Below, piece by piece: positions 17,354-26,572 of a stretch of 64,000 nucleotides of DNA. This DNA is from Dryocola clanedunensis (GTDB lineage Bacteria > Pseudomonadota > Gammaproteobacteria > Enterobacterales > Enterobacteriaceae). The stretch is taken from the NCBI RefSeq assembly GCF_025215155.1, contig NZ_JALHAM010000103.1, one strand, 5' to 3'. Below the pieces are notes generated by a model. It saw nothing but the letters and a program-made list of their open reading frames with translations, made no database searches and was not told where the DNA came from. Both the position numbers and the translations under genes were made by a program. Each line of letters begins with the position of its first letter. The first letter of the stretch is position 1.

Positions 17354-17656
17354 GAACTTTCTCCTCAACAACGCAGAGATGCCACTCATCCCTTTAAATC
17401 TTAGCCGCTTTTAACCGTTTTAATAACGTAACGCCAACAATTATTTAGCTTTCATCTGATTTTTACTGCCAACTTGCTGTAGCTTAATGCTATTAAGGCA
17501 AAGATCGGCACGAAATCGGTCTGATTGCTTTGTAAGTGTTCATTTAAAGCGCAACGCGATGAAATTCCGTGCGTCAGGCACTTCCACTGGGCAGACGCAG
17601 TGTTATGATGACCTGTTTTTTCTGCCCGCCCCTTTAAGTACATTGAGATAGCGAAC

Positions 17657-18235
17657 ATGTTAAAAAAATTACTCTTCCCGCTGGTCGCCGTTTTTATGCT
17701 GGCCAGCTGTGCAACACCACCAACCACCATTGATGTGGCACCGACCATCAACCTGCCGCAGCAGGATCCAAGCCTGATGGGGGTGACGGTCAGCATCAAC
17801 GGTGCTGACCAGCGTACCGACCAGGCGCTTGCAAAAGTGACCCGTGACAACCAGCTGGTGACCTTGACCCCGTCACGCGATCTGCGTTTCCTGCTGCAGG
17901 AAGTGCTGGAAAAGCAAATGACCGCTCGCGGCTATATGATTGGGCCAAGCGCACCGGTAGCCCTACAGATCATCGTCAACCAGCTGTATGCCGATGTCTC
18001 CCAGGGTAACGTGCGTTACAACATTGCCACTAAAGCAGACATCTCTATTGTTGCTACCGCGCAGAACGGCAACAAGATAACCAAGAACTACCGTTCTAAC
18101 TACAATGTTGAAGGGGCGTTCCAGGCAACCAACAAGAATATTGCCAACGCGGTTAACTCCGTATTGACCGATACCATTGCTGATATGGCCCAGGACACCA
18201 GCGTTCACGACTTTATTAAACAGAACGCGCGTTAA
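17657..18235 (+). CDS. yajG: YajG lipoprotein
   Basis: The 192-residue lipoprotein has a short signal peptide and lipobox LASC with Cys18, followed by ATPPTT. The mature domain is the YajG family, a mixed alpha/beta fold. The gene is directly upstream of ampG, as in E. coli where it affects ampG expression and beta-lactamase induction because of this arrangement. The biochemical function is unknown. A hairpin sits between the two genes. Confidence 0.94.
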   Translation: MLKKLLFPLVAVFMLASCATPPTTIDVAPTINLPQQDPSLMGVTVSINGADQRTDQALAKVTRDNQLVTLTPSRDLRFLLQEVLEKQMTARGYMIGPSAPVALQIIVNQLYADVSQGNVRYNIATKADISIVATAQNGNKITKNYRSNYNVEGAFQATNKNIANAVNSVLTDTIADMAQDTSVHDFIKQNAR

Positions 18236-18257
18236 TTTATTCCCCGTCAGCAATCTA

Positions 18258-18278
18258 AAGCCCGCATCTCGCGGGCTT
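18258..18278 (+). terminator. Hairpin between yajG and ampG
   Basis: AAGCCCGC-ATCTC-GCGGGCTT forms an 8-bp stem, with only a TAAAA tract after it. It may partially reduce read-through into ampG rather than stop it. Confidence 0.45.
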
Positions 18279-18294
18279 AAAACCCGAGCCTCGC

Positions 18295-19770
18295 ATGTCC
18301 AGTCAGTATTTACGCAAATTTCTTGAGCCGAAATCAGCCATTCTACTGATTCTTGGCTTTGCCTCCGGGCTCCCCCTGGCATTGACCTCCGGCACCCTGC
18401 AGGCCTGGATGACGGTCGAAAACATCGATCTGAAAACCATCGGCTTTTTCTCCCTTGTTGGCCAGGCCTACGTCTTTAAGTTTCTCTGGTCGCCGGTGAT
18501 GGACAGGTATACGCCGCCGATGCTGGGCCGTCGACGTGGCTGGCTGCTGATTACGCAAATACTGTTGCTGATTTCCATTGCGGCAATGGGCTTTCTTGAG
18601 CCTGGGTCACAGCTACGCTGGATGGCGGCGCTGGCGGTGATCATCGCTTTCTGCTCTGCCTCTCAGGATATTGTGTTCGATGCCTGGAAGACAGATGTCC
18701 TGTCTGCCGAAGAGCGCGGATCGGGTGCAGCAATCAGCGTACTTGGCTATCGCCTGGCGATGTTGGTTTCCGGCGGCCTCGCGCTTTGGCTGGCCGATCG
18801 CTTCCTTGGCTGGCAGGCGATGTACTGGCTGATGGCAGCATTAATGCTGCCATGTATTGTTGCCACAATTCTGGCTCCCGAACCTACCGATGCCATCCCT
18901 GTTCCCCGCAGCATCGAACAGGCAGTCGTCGCGCCGCTGCGTGATTTCTTCGGGCGCAATAACGCCTGGCTGATCCTGCTGCTGATTGTGATGTACAAGC
19001 TTGGCGATGCGTTCGCCATGAGCCTCACCACCACGTTTCTTATCCGTGGTGTCGGGTTCGATGCGGGTGAAGTTGGCGTGGTGAATAAAACGCTGGGCCT
19101 GTTCGCCACGATTCTCGGCGCACTGTACGGCGGCGTATTAATGCAGCGCCTGAGCCTGTTCCGGGCGCTACTGATCTTTGGCGTGTTACAGGGTCTGTCC
19201 AACGCCGGCTACTGGCTGCTGTCCATCTCGGACAAGCACATGTTCAGTATGGCTGCCGCCGTGTTCTTCGAAAACCTCTGCGGAGGCATGGGCACTGCGG
19301 CCTTCGTGGCGTTATTAATGACGCTGTGTAATAAGTCATTCTCTGCCACCCAGTTCGCCCTGCTTTCCGCTCTTTCTGCGGTAGGACGGGTGTACGTGGG
19401 GCCAATTGCCGGCTGGTTTGTCGAAGCTCACGGCTGGCCAACATTTTATCTTTTCTCGGTATTCGCAGCGGTGCCGGGGATATTGCTATTACTGATCTGT
19501 AAATCCACCCTTGAATACACCCAGCAAACGGAAAGCTTTATGCCACGCAGCGAGTTTGCTCCGGCCTATCGGCTGGCGCTCAGGGCGTTGACGTTTGGTT
19601 GCATGCTGCTTGGCGTCTGGCTGGTTATTCTGATCACTAACTCGCTGGGCCTGACCGCCTGGGCGTTCAATCTCCAGATCCTCGAATGGGGTGCACTGTT
19701 TGCTCTCGGCGGCGTGGTGTTTGGCGGCCTGCTGGATTACCTCGCTTTGCGCAGAACGGCACTCCTGTGA
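18295..19770 (+). CDS. ampG: AmpG, muropeptide permease
   Basis: The 491-residue major facilitator protein carries about 14 membrane segments, the same length as E. coli AmpG. It imports GlcNAc-1,6-anhydro-MurNAc peptides from the periplasm for cell-wall recycling, and their accumulation induces AmpC-type beta-lactamases. Conserved MFS loop DRYTPPMLGRRRGW lies between TM2 and TM3. It is probably co-transcribed with yajG. No strong terminator follows; a GC-rich hairpin at about 20079-20105 is a candidate. Confidence 0.97.
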   Translation: MSSQYLRKFLEPKSAILLILGFASGLPLALTSGTLQAWMTVENIDLKTIGFFSLVGQAYVFKFLWSPVMDRYTPPMLGRRRGWLLITQILLLISIAAMGFLEPGSQLRWMAALAVIIAFCSASQDIVFDAWKTDVLSAEERGSGAAISVLGYRLAMLVSGGLALWLADRFLGWQAMYWLMAALMLPCIVATILAPEPTDAIPVPRSIEQAVVAPLRDFFGRNNAWLILLLIVMYKLGDAFAMSLTTTFLIRGVGFDAGEVGVVNKTLGLFATILGALYGGVLMQRLSLFRALLIFGVLQGLSNAGYWLLSISDKHMFSMAAAVFFENLCGGMGTAAFVALLMTLCNKSFSATQFALLSALSAVGRVYVGPIAGWFVEAHGWPTFYLFSVFAAVPGILLLLICKSTLEYTQQTESFMPRSEFAPAYRLALRALTFGCMLLGVWLVILITNSLGLTAWAFNLQILEWGALFALGGVVFGGLLDYLALRRTALL

Positions 19771-19990
19771 CAATACGGTGCGAAATAAATATTACTACCG
19801 TTATTTATTTAGCAGCGTTATTAATTTGCCGAAATAAGCAGCAATAAAATTTACAATTCTGGTGTTCCACTTTTACAGTGTGATTTTTTTAATAACCTGC
19901 ACGACGCGCATTTCAGGCTTTTTGACATTAACGATTCAGCCCGGTGCGAAATTACTTTGCGCTTATATCGTTTATTAAATGATGCGAACT

Positions 19991-20007
19991 TGTTAATTTA
20001 TTGTTCA
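19991..20007. promoter_or_regulatory. Candidate ArcA-binding site upstream of cyo
   Basis: TGTTAATTTATTGTTCA matches the ArcA direct-repeat pattern (TGTTA repeats spaced about 11 bases). It lies about 205 bases before the predicted cyoA transcription start. ArcA is an established repressor of cyo, but this site is assigned by eye only. Confidence 0.4.
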
Positions 20008-20175
20008 ACAAAACCATTGGTTATACCAATTATCCCGTACTATATCTGCAGGCATAGGTTTTTGTTATAAATCACGCCAGCGCGCACGGATCGTGCGCTC
20101 TTATAGATTTGTTGCATTTCGTGTGACATCGACGGCAGAACCCAGTAACACCCCACTGACACTACGCCATTCATG

Positions 20176-20204
20176 TTTACAGTAATGTAACCTTCCCGTA
20201 AAAT
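20176..20204 (+). promoter_or_regulatory. Sigma-70 promoter of the cyoABCDE operon
   Basis: TTTACA (20176-20181) and TAAAAT (20199-20204) are separated by exactly 17 bases. The predicted start near 20211 gives a leader of about 45 nt before cyoA. Confidence 0.75.
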
Positions 20205-20255
20205 GCCGGCACACTTTAAACGACAATAGAGCTCCCCCGGAATTGAGGTCGTTAA

Positions 20256-21203
20256 ATGAGACTCAGGAAATACAATAAAAGTTTGGGATGGTTGTCATTA
20301 ATCGCTGGCACTTTTTTACTCAGTGGCTGTGATTCTGCACTGCTTGACCCCAAAGGACAGATTGGACTGGAACAACGTTCTTTGATACTGACAGCTCTCG
20401 GGCTGATGTTGATCGTCGTTATCCCAGCTATCGCGATGGCTATCGGTTTTGCCTGGAAGTATCGGGCTTCAAACAAAAACGCCAAATACAGCCCTAACTG
20501 GTCGCACTCGAACAAAGTTGAAGCTGTTGTCTGGACGATTCCCATCCTCATCATCATTTTCCTTGCGGTACTGACCTGGAAAACCACGCACGCCCTTGAG
20601 CCAAGCAAACCGCTGGTTCATGAAGCGAAGCCGGTGACCATCGAAGTTATCGCCATGGACTGGAAATGGTTCTTCATCTATCCGGAGCAGGGTATCGCCA
20701 CGGTTAATGAAATCGCCTTCCCGGCCAACACCCCAGTGGAATTCAAAATCACCTCTAACTCGGTGATGAACTCCTTCTTTATTCCGCGACTCGGTAGCCA
20801 AATCTACGCAATGGCAGGCATGCAGACCAAACTGCACCTGATTGCGGATGAAGCAGGCACCTACGACGGTATTTCGTCTAACTACAGCGGTAAAGGCTTC
20901 TCTGGCATGAAGTTCAAAGCAATTGCGACGCCAGACATGAACACCTTTAACCAATGGGTAGCTAAAGCTAAGCAGTCTCCGGAAGTCATGAACGATATGG
21001 CGACCTACGAGAAGCTGGCAGCGCCTAGCGAATACAACAAAGTCGAATACTTCTCCGCTGTTAAACCTGATTTGTTCAAAGACGTTATTGATAAATTCAT
21101 GGGACACGGGAAGAGCATGGACATGACCCAACCAGAAGGTGAGCACGCGGCACACGAAGGTATGGAAGGCATGGACATGAGTCACGCGGAAACCTCTCAC
21201 TAG
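20256..21203 (+). CDS. cyoA: CyoA, cytochrome bo3 ubiquinol oxidase subunit II
   Basis: The 315-residue subunit II is a lipoprotein with lipobox LSGC and Cys25. Two transmembrane helices (about 42-67 and 87-108) precede a periplasmic cupredoxin-like domain (MDWKWFFIYPE), which has lost the CuA ligands as is normal for quinol oxidases. The C-terminus is rich in His and Met. It is the first gene of cyoABCDE; cyoB starts 16 bases downstream. Confidence 0.98.
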   Translation: MRLRKYNKSLGWLSLIAGTFLLSGCDSALLDPKGQIGLEQRSLILTALGLMLIVVIPAIAMAIGFAWKYRASNKNAKYSPNWSHSNKVEAVVWTIPILIIIFLAVLTWKTTHALEPSKPLVHEAKPVTIEVIAMDWKWFFIYPEQGIATVNEIAFPANTPVEFKITSNSVMNSFFIPRLGSQIYAMAGMQTKLHLIADEAGTYDGISSNYSGKGFSGMKFKAIATPDMNTFNQWVAKAKQSPEVMNDMATYEKLAAPSEYNKVEYFSAVKPDLFKDVIDKFMGHGKSMDMTQPEGEHAAHEGMEGMDMSHAETSH

Positions 21204-21219
21204 GGGCCGAGGAATAAAA

Positions 21220-23211
21220 ATGTTCGGAAAACTTACACTGGATGCAGTCCCATACCATGAACCCATTATCATGGTTACGGTTGCAGCAATTATCGTCGGG
21301 GGACTGGCGCTGGTTGCGGCTATCACTTACTTCGGTAAGTGGGAATATTTATGGAAAGAGTGGCTCACCTCGGTTGACCACAAACGTCTTGGCGTCATGT
21401 ACGTTATTGTCGCCATCGTCATGCTGCTGCGTGGTTTTGCAGACGCCATCATGATGCGTAGCCAGCAGGTGCTGGCCTCCGCCGGGGAGGCAGGCTTCCT
21501 GCCGCCTCATCACTACGATCAGATCTTTACCGCCCACGGCGTTATCATGATCTTCTTCGTAGCGATGCCATTTGTTATCGGCCTGATGAACATCGTCGTG
21601 CCGTTACAGATTGGTGCCCGTGACGTTGCCTTCCCGTTCCTGAACAACCTGAGCTTCTGGTTCACGGTTGTCGGCGTGGTGCTGGTTAACCTGTCTCTTG
21701 GGGTAGGTGAATTCGCACAGACCGGCTGGGTGGCCTATCCGCCGCTGTCCGGTATTGAGTACAGTCCGGGGGTCGGCGTCGACTACTGGATATGGAGTCT
21801 GCAGCTCTCCGGTATTGGTACGACGCTGACGGGTATTAACTTCTTTGTGACTATCCTGAATATGCGTACCCCTGGCATGACCATGTTCAAGATGCCGGTG
21901 TTTACCTGGGCTTCACTGTGTACCAACGTACTGATTATCGCTGCGTTCCCAATCTTTACCGTGACCGTCGCGCTGTTAACCCTTGACCGCTACCTTGGCA
22001 CCCATTTCTTTACCAATGATATGGGTGGCAACATGATGATGTATATCAACCTCATCTGGGCATGGGGCCACCCGGAAGTGTATATCCTGGTGCTGCCGGT
22101 GTTTGGTGTGTTCTCGGAAGTGGTTGCTACGTTCTCCAAGAAGCGCCTGTTCGGCTATACCTCTCTGGTATGGGCGACCATCGCGATTACCATACTTTCG
22201 TTCATCGTCTGGCTGCACCACTTCTTCACCATGGGCAGCGGCGCGAACGTGAACGCCTTCTTCGGTATCGCCACCATGATTATCGCCATCCCGACCGGGG
22301 TGAAGATCTTCAACTGGCTGTTTACCATGTACCAGGGGCGCATCGTCTTTAACTCAGCGATGCTGTGGACCATCGGCTTCGTCGTCACCTTCTCCATCGG
22401 TGGCATGACCGGCGTTCTGTTGGCGGTTCCGGGTGCGGACTTCGTGCTGCACAACAGCCTGTTCCTGATCGCTCACTTCCATAACGTGATTATCGGTGGT
22501 GTGGTGTTCGGCTGCTTCGCGGGCCTGACCTACTGGTGGCCAAAAGCGTTTGGCTTCACCCTGAACGAAACCTGGGGCAAGCGCGCCTTCTGGTTCTGGA
22601 TCATCGGTTTCTTCGTGGCGTTTATGCCGCTGTACGTGCTGGGCTTCATGGGGATGACCCGTCGTCTGAGCCAGCAGATCGATCCACAGTTCCACACCCT
22701 GCTGGTTGTTGCAGCGGGCGGCGCGGCGCTGATTGCCTGCGGTATCCTGTGCCAGCTGATTCAGTTCTACGTCTCTATTCGCGACCGCGAGCAGAATCGT
22801 GACCTGACCGGTGACCCATGGGGTGGTCGTACGCTGGAGTGGGCAACTTCCTCTCCTCCTCCGTTCTATAACTTTGCCCATTTGCCACACGTTCACGAAC
22901 GTGACGCATTCTGGGAAATGAAAGAGAAAGGCGAAGCGTACAAGCAGCCAACCAGCTATGAAGAGATTCATATGCCGCGTAATAGCGCAGCGGGCATCAT
23001 CATTGCCGCATTCAGCGCCGTGTTTGGTTTCGCGATGATCTGGCACATCTGGTGGCTGGCGATTATCGGCTTTGCCGGCATGATCGTGACCTGGATTGCG
23101 AAGAGCTTCGACGAAGACGTGGATTACTATGTTCCGGTTGCGGAAGTCGAAAAACTGGAAAACCAGCATTTCGATGAAATTACCAAAGCAGGGCTGAAAA
23201 ATGTCAACTGA
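21220..23211 (+). CDS. cyoB: CyoB, cytochrome bo3 ubiquinol oxidase subunit I
   Basis: The 663-residue catalytic subunit has about 15 membrane helices and all haem and copper ligands. These include the CuB and cross-link motif WAWGHPEVY, the CuB pair in WLHHFFTMG, and IAHFHNVIIGG with the haem ligands. It reduces oxygen to water at the haem o3-CuB centre while pumping protons, taking electrons from ubiquinol. It overlaps cyoC by 11 bases, indicating translational coupling. Confidence 0.99.
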   Translation: MFGKLTLDAVPYHEPIIMVTVAAIIVGGLALVAAITYFGKWEYLWKEWLTSVDHKRLGVMYVIVAIVMLLRGFADAIMMRSQQVLASAGEAGFLPPHHYDQIFTAHGVIMIFFVAMPFVIGLMNIVVPLQIGARDVAFPFLNNLSFWFTVVGVVLVNLSLGVGEFAQTGWVAYPPLSGIEYSPGVGVDYWIWSLQLSGIGTTLTGINFFVTILNMRTPGMTMFKMPVFTWASLCTNVLIIAAFPIFTVTVALLTLDRYLGTHFFTNDMGGNMMMYINLIWAWGHPEVYILVLPVFGVFSEVVATFSKKRLFGYTSLVWATIAITILSFIVWLHHFFTMGSGANVNAFFGIATMIIAIPTGVKIFNWLFTMYQGRIVFNSAMLWTIGFVVTFSIGGMTGVLLAVPGADFVLHNSLFLIAHFHNVIIGGVVFGCFAGLTYWWPKAFGFTLNETWGKRAFWFWIIGFFVAFMPLYVLGFMGMTRRLSQQIDPQFHTLLVVAAGGAALIACGILCQLIQFYVSIRDREQNRDLTGDPWGGRTLEWATSSPPPFYNFAHLPHVHERDAFWEMKEKGEAYKQPTSYEEIHMPRNSAAGIIIAAFSAVFGFAMIWHIWWLAIIGFAGMIVTWIAKSFDEDVDYYVPVAEVEKLENQHFDEITKAGLKNVN

Positions 23212-23815
23212 GACTATCAATCAAGCAAGTGCCCACGCCACTGAGCATGGGCATCACGATGCAGGAACCAATAAGGTCTTTGGTTTCTGGATCTACCTGA
23301 TGAGCGACTGCATTCTGTTCTGTTGCTTGTTTGCTACCTATGCCGTTCTGGTGAACGGCACCGCCGGTGGCCCGGCAGGGAAAGACATCTTCGAACTGCC
23401 GTTCGTACTGGTTGAGACTGCCCTACTATTAGTCAGTTCCATCACCTACGGCATGGCGATTATCGCCATGAACAAAGGCAACAAAAGCCAGGTTATCTCC
23501 TGGCTGGCGCTGACCTTCCTGTTTGGTGCGGGCTTCGTCGGGATGGAAATCTATGAATTCCATCACCTGATCATGGAAGGTTACGGCCCGGATCGTAGCG
23601 GCTTCCTGTCAGCGTTCTTCGCGCTGGTTGGCACCCACGGTCTGCACGTCACCTCTGGTCTGGTGTGGATGGCGTTCATGATGATTCATGTCGCGCGCCG
23701 CGGCCTGACCAGCACTAACCGTGCTCGTCTGATGTGCCTGAGCCTGTTCTGGCACTTCCTTGATGTTGTATGGATCTGTGTATTCTCAGTCGTTTATCTG
23801 ATGGGGGCGATGTAA
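23201..23815 (+). CDS. cyoC: CyoC, cytochrome bo3 ubiquinol oxidase subunit III
   Basis: The 204-residue subunit III has five membrane helices and the family signature GTHGLHVTSGLVWM near residue 145. It starts inside the 3' end of cyoB and its TAA stop shares a base with the cyoD ATG. It stabilises the oxidase core and has no redox centre. Confidence 0.98.
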   Translation: MSTETINQASAHATEHGHHDAGTNKVFGFWIYLMSDCILFCCLFATYAVLVNGTAGGPAGKDIFELPFVLVETALLLVSSITYGMAIIAMNKGNKSQVISWLALTFLFGAGFVGMEIYEFHHLIMEGYGPDRSGFLSAFFALVGTHGLHVTSGLVWMAFMMIHVARRGLTSTNRARLMCLSLFWHFLDVVWICVFSVVYLMGAM

Positions 23816-24144
23816 TGAGTCATTCAACTGAACACGCGGGCGCCCACCACGGTAGCGTGAAGACCTATATGACCGGCTTTATCCTGTCTATCATCCTGAC
23901 GGCGATCCCGTTCTGGATAGTGATGACAGGTACAGCTTCCCACGCCACGATGCTTGGCGTGATTCTGGTGACCGCAGTCGTACAGATTCTGGTTCACCTG
24001 GTTTGCTTCCTGCACTTGAATACCTCTTCAAGCGAGCGCTGGAACCTGGTTGCCTTTGTCTTTACCGCGCTGATTATCGCCATTCTGGTAATCGGTTCGA
24101 TCTGGATTATGTGGAACCTCAACCAGAACATGATGGTTCACTAA
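23815..24144 (+). CDS. cyoD: CyoD, cytochrome bo3 ubiquinol oxidase subunit IV
   Basis: The 109-residue subunit IV has three membrane helices, with the LVHLVCFLHLN stretch typical of the family. I chose the ATG at 23815 because it gives the E. coli length and overlaps the cyoC stop as TAATG. It assists assembly of the CuB site in the oxidase. Confidence 0.98.
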   Translation: MSHSTEHAGAHHGSVKTYMTGFILSIILTAIPFWIVMTGTASHATMLGVILVTAVVQILVHLVCFLHLNTSSSERWNLVAFVFTALIIAILVIGSIWIMWNLNQNMMVH

Positions 24145-24155
24145 GAGCGGCGTGT

Positions 24156-25043
24156 ATGATTAAGCAATACCTGCAAGTAACGAAACCAGGAATTATTTTC
24201 GGTAATTTAATTTCTGTCATTGGGGGATTTTTACTGGCCTCAAAGGGCAGTATTGATTATCCCCTGTTTCTCTTCACCCTCGTGGGGGTGTCGCTGGTGG
24301 TGGCCTCTGGTTGTGTTTATAACAACTACATCGACCGCGATATCGACCGTAAAATGGAGAGAACCAAGAATCGGGTGCTGGTCAAAGGCCTGATTTCACC
24401 GAAAATGTCGCTGGTGTATGCCACCTTGTTGGGTATTGCTGGCTTTATGCTGCTGTGGTTTGGTGCGAATCCGTTAGCCATGTGGCTTGGCGTGATGGGC
24501 TTCGTGGTTTATGTCGGGGTCTATAGCCTCTATATGAAGCGCAAGTCTGTTTACGGCACGCTGATTGGCAGTCTGTCGGGCGCGGCGCCTCCGGTGATTG
24601 GTTACTGTGCCGTCACCGGCCAGTTCGACACCGGAGCCCTGATCCTGCTGGCTATCTTTAGCCTGTGGCAGATGCCGCACTCCTATGCGATTGCTATCTT
24701 CCGCTTTAAAGATTACCAGGCGGCTAACATCCCGGTATTGCCGGTAGTGAAAGGCATTTCGGTGGCGAAGAACCATATCACCCTTTATATCATTGCGTTT
24801 GCCGTTGCCACATTGATGCTGACGCTGGGTGGTTACGCCGGATACAAATATCTGGTTGTTGCCGCTGCGGTCAGCGTGTGGTGGTTAGGCATGGCGCTGC
24901 GTGGGTATAAAGTGGAGGACGATAAGGTCTGGGCGCGCAAACTGTTCGTCTTTTCAATCGTTGCCATTACCTCCCTGAGCGTAATGATGTCGGTCGATTT
25001 TATGGCGGCAGACACGCACAATCTGCTGACTTACGTTCGCTAA
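24156..25043 (+). CDS. cyoE: CyoE, protohaem IX farnesyltransferase (haem O synthase)
   Basis: The 295-residue polytopic UbiA-family prenyltransferase has the Mg-binding motif NNYIDRDIDRKMERT (about residue 54-68) and the second conserved DRxxDxxMxRT-like loop region near YSLYMKRKS. It adds the farnesyl group to haem B to form haem O, which CyoB needs. The start at 24156 (MIKQYLQVTKPG) lies 11 bases after cyoD; the family start in E. coli is one residue longer. An intrinsic terminator follows and closes the operon. Confidence 0.97.
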   Translation: MIKQYLQVTKPGIIFGNLISVIGGFLLASKGSIDYPLFLFTLVGVSLVVASGCVYNNYIDRDIDRKMERTKNRVLVKGLISPKMSLVYATLLGIAGFMLLWFGANPLAMWLGVMGFVVYVGVYSLYMKRKSVYGTLIGSLSGAAPPVIGYCAVTGQFDTGALILLAIFSLWQMPHSYAIAIFRFKDYQAANIPVLPVVKGISVAKNHITLYIIAFAVATLMLTLGGYAGYKYLVVAAAVSVWWLGMALRGYKVEDDKVWARKLFVFSIVAITSLSVMMSVDFMAADTHNLLTYVR

Positions 25044-25058
25044 GTCGTGAACCTCATA

Positions 25059-25084
25059 AAAGGGCACTTCGGTGCCCTTTTTTA
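25059..25084 (+). terminator. Intrinsic terminator of the cyo operon
   Basis: GGGCAC-TTCG-GTGCCC has a 6-bp stem with a stable TTCG tetraloop, followed by five or more T residues. It lies 19 bases after cyoE. Confidence 0.93.
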
Positions 25085-25109
25085 TTAGCATCATCAAGCG
25101 GTTCCACCC

Positions 25110-25125
25110 TGTAACATTTGTTACA
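25110..25125. promoter_or_regulatory. Operator-like palindrome upstream of yajR
   Basis: TGTAAC-ATTT-GTTACA is a perfect inverted repeat with 6-base arms, 67 bases before the yajR ATG. Its position suits a regulator site but I do not recognise the regulator. Confidence 0.4.
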
Positions 25126-25191
25126 TAAGCAGATGTTTACCCTCCCCTGCCCACGCACTACACTAAGACCGGTTTTTCATCAGAGGTGGTA

Positions 25192-26556
25192 ATGAACGAT
25201 TACAAAATGACGCCCGTCGAGCTACGAGCGACGTGGGGTTTAGGCACGGTGTTTTCACTGCGCATGCTCGGCATGTTTATGGTGCTGCCGGTTCTTACTA
25301 CTTACGGGATGTCCCTGCAGGGCGCGAGTGAAGCGCTGATTGGCCTCGCGATTGGTATCTACGGCCTCGCGCAGGCAATATTCCAGATCCCCTTCGGTTT
25401 GCTCTCCGATCGTATTGGTCGTAAGCCGCTGATTGTCGGTGGACTGCTGATTTTTGTACTCGGCAGCGTGATTGCCGCCCTTTCCAGTTCCATCTGGGGC
25501 ATCATTCTTGGCCGCGCTTTACAAGGTTCCGGGGCGATAGCCGCCGCCGTGATGGCGCTGCTTTCCGACCTTACCCGTGAGCAGAACCGCACGAAGGCGA
25601 TGGCCTTTATTGGCGTCAGCTTCGGGATCACCTTCGCCATCGCCATGGTACTGGGTCCGATTATCACCCACAGCCTCGGTCTGAACGCGCTTTTCTGGAT
25701 GATCGCTATTCTCGCCACGGTAGGGATAATCATCACCCTCTGGGTCGTTCCCAACACGCAAACGCATGTTCTGAACCGCGAATCTGGCATGGTGAAAGGC
25801 TGCTTCAGCAAAGTCCTCGCCGAACCTAAGCTGCTGAAACTCAATTTTGGCATCATGTGCCTGCACATCATGCTGATGTCGACCTTTGTCGCCCTGCCCG
25901 GCCAGCTCGAGCTGGCAGGCTTCCCCGCCGCGCAACACTGGAAGATTTATCTCTGCACGATGCTGATCGCCTTTGCCACCGTGGTGCCGTTTATTATCTA
26001 TGCCGAAGTGAAGCGCCGCATGAAGCGCGTGTTTGTCGGCTGCGTGGCCGTGTTGCTGATCGCTGAAATCGTGCTCTGGGGTTCCGGCCCACATTTCTGG
26101 GAGCTGGTGATTGGCGTGCAGCTTTTCTTCCTCGCCTTTAACCTGATGGAAGCTATTCTGCCCTCGCTTATCAGCAAAGAGTCGCCTGCGGGTTTCAAAG
26201 GCACCGCCATGGGGATCTATTCCACCAGCCAGTTTATCGGCGTGGCCATTGGCGGCTCGCTCGGCGGCTGGCTGGACGGGATGTTTGATTCCCAGACGGT
26301 ATTCCTCGCAGGCGCGCTGCTGGCAATGGTCTGGCTGCTGGTCAGCTCCACCATGTCGGAACCGCCGTACGTTGCCAGCCTGCGAATCGAACTGCCGGAA
26401 GATGCGGCGAATGACGTGGAGCTGAAAGCAAGACTGCTGGCCCAGCCGGGCGTGAGCGACGCGAATATCATCCCGCAGGAGCGCAGCGCCTACGTGAAAA
26501 TCGACAGTAAAGTAACGAACAGATTTGAGATTGAACAGGTCGTGAAAGGGGCATAA
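25192..26556 (+). CDS. yajR: YajR, major facilitator transporter with C-terminal YAM domain
   Basis: The 454-residue protein has 12 membrane helices. The MFS motif A is GLLSDRIGRKP and motif C-like GPIITH. A cytoplasmic ferredoxin-like YAM domain follows (about 390-454), as in the solved E. coli YajR, a proton-driven exporter of unknown substrate. I chose the ATG at 25192, two codons inside the open frame, because GGTGG lies at good spacing and it matches the E. coli length. Confidence 0.95.
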   Translation: MNDYKMTPVELRATWGLGTVFSLRMLGMFMVLPVLTTYGMSLQGASEALIGLAIGIYGLAQAIFQIPFGLLSDRIGRKPLIVGGLLIFVLGSVIAALSSSIWGIILGRALQGSGAIAAAVMALLSDLTREQNRTKAMAFIGVSFGITFAIAMVLGPIITHSLGLNALFWMIAILATVGIIITLWVVPNTQTHVLNRESGMVKGCFSKVLAEPKLLKLNFGIMCLHIMLMSTFVALPGQLELAGFPAAQHWKIYLCTMLIAFATVVPFIIYAEVKRRMKRVFVGCVAVLLIAEIVLWGSGPHFWELVIGVQLFFLAFNLMEAILPSLISKESPAGFKGTAMGIYSTSQFIGVAIGGSLGGWLDGMFDSQTVFLAGALLAMVWLLVSSTMSEPPYVASLRIELPEDAANDVELKARLLAQPGVSDANIIPQERSAYVKIDSKVTNRFEIEQVVKGA

Positions 26557-26565
26557 AGCCCCTTT
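26545..26565. terminator. Hairpin between convergent yajR and yajQ
   Basis: AAAGGGGC-ATAAA-GCCCCTTT forms an 8-bp stem that includes the yajR stop codon in its loop. The A and T tracts on each side allow bidirectional termination. Confidence 0.6.
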
Positions 26566-26572
26566 GAATGGA

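Larger units (their letters stand above)
19771..20255. other. 485-base intergenic region before cyoA
   Basis: No gene is supported here. The first half is AT-rich. From left to right it contains a TGTTAATTTATTGTTCA stretch resembling an ArcA-type direct repeat (19991-20007), an AGCGCGCAC/GTGCGCTC hairpin (about 20080-20102) that may end ampG transcription, and a good sigma-70 promoter for cyoA. In E. coli the cyo operon is repressed by ArcA and Fnr under low oxygen, so a long control region is expected. Confidence 0.6.

Noticed and set aside
22354..23220. 288-codon open frame on the minus strand opposite cyoB
   Set aside because: Antisense to an intact, conserved oxidase gene, without its own ribosome binding site or domain pattern.
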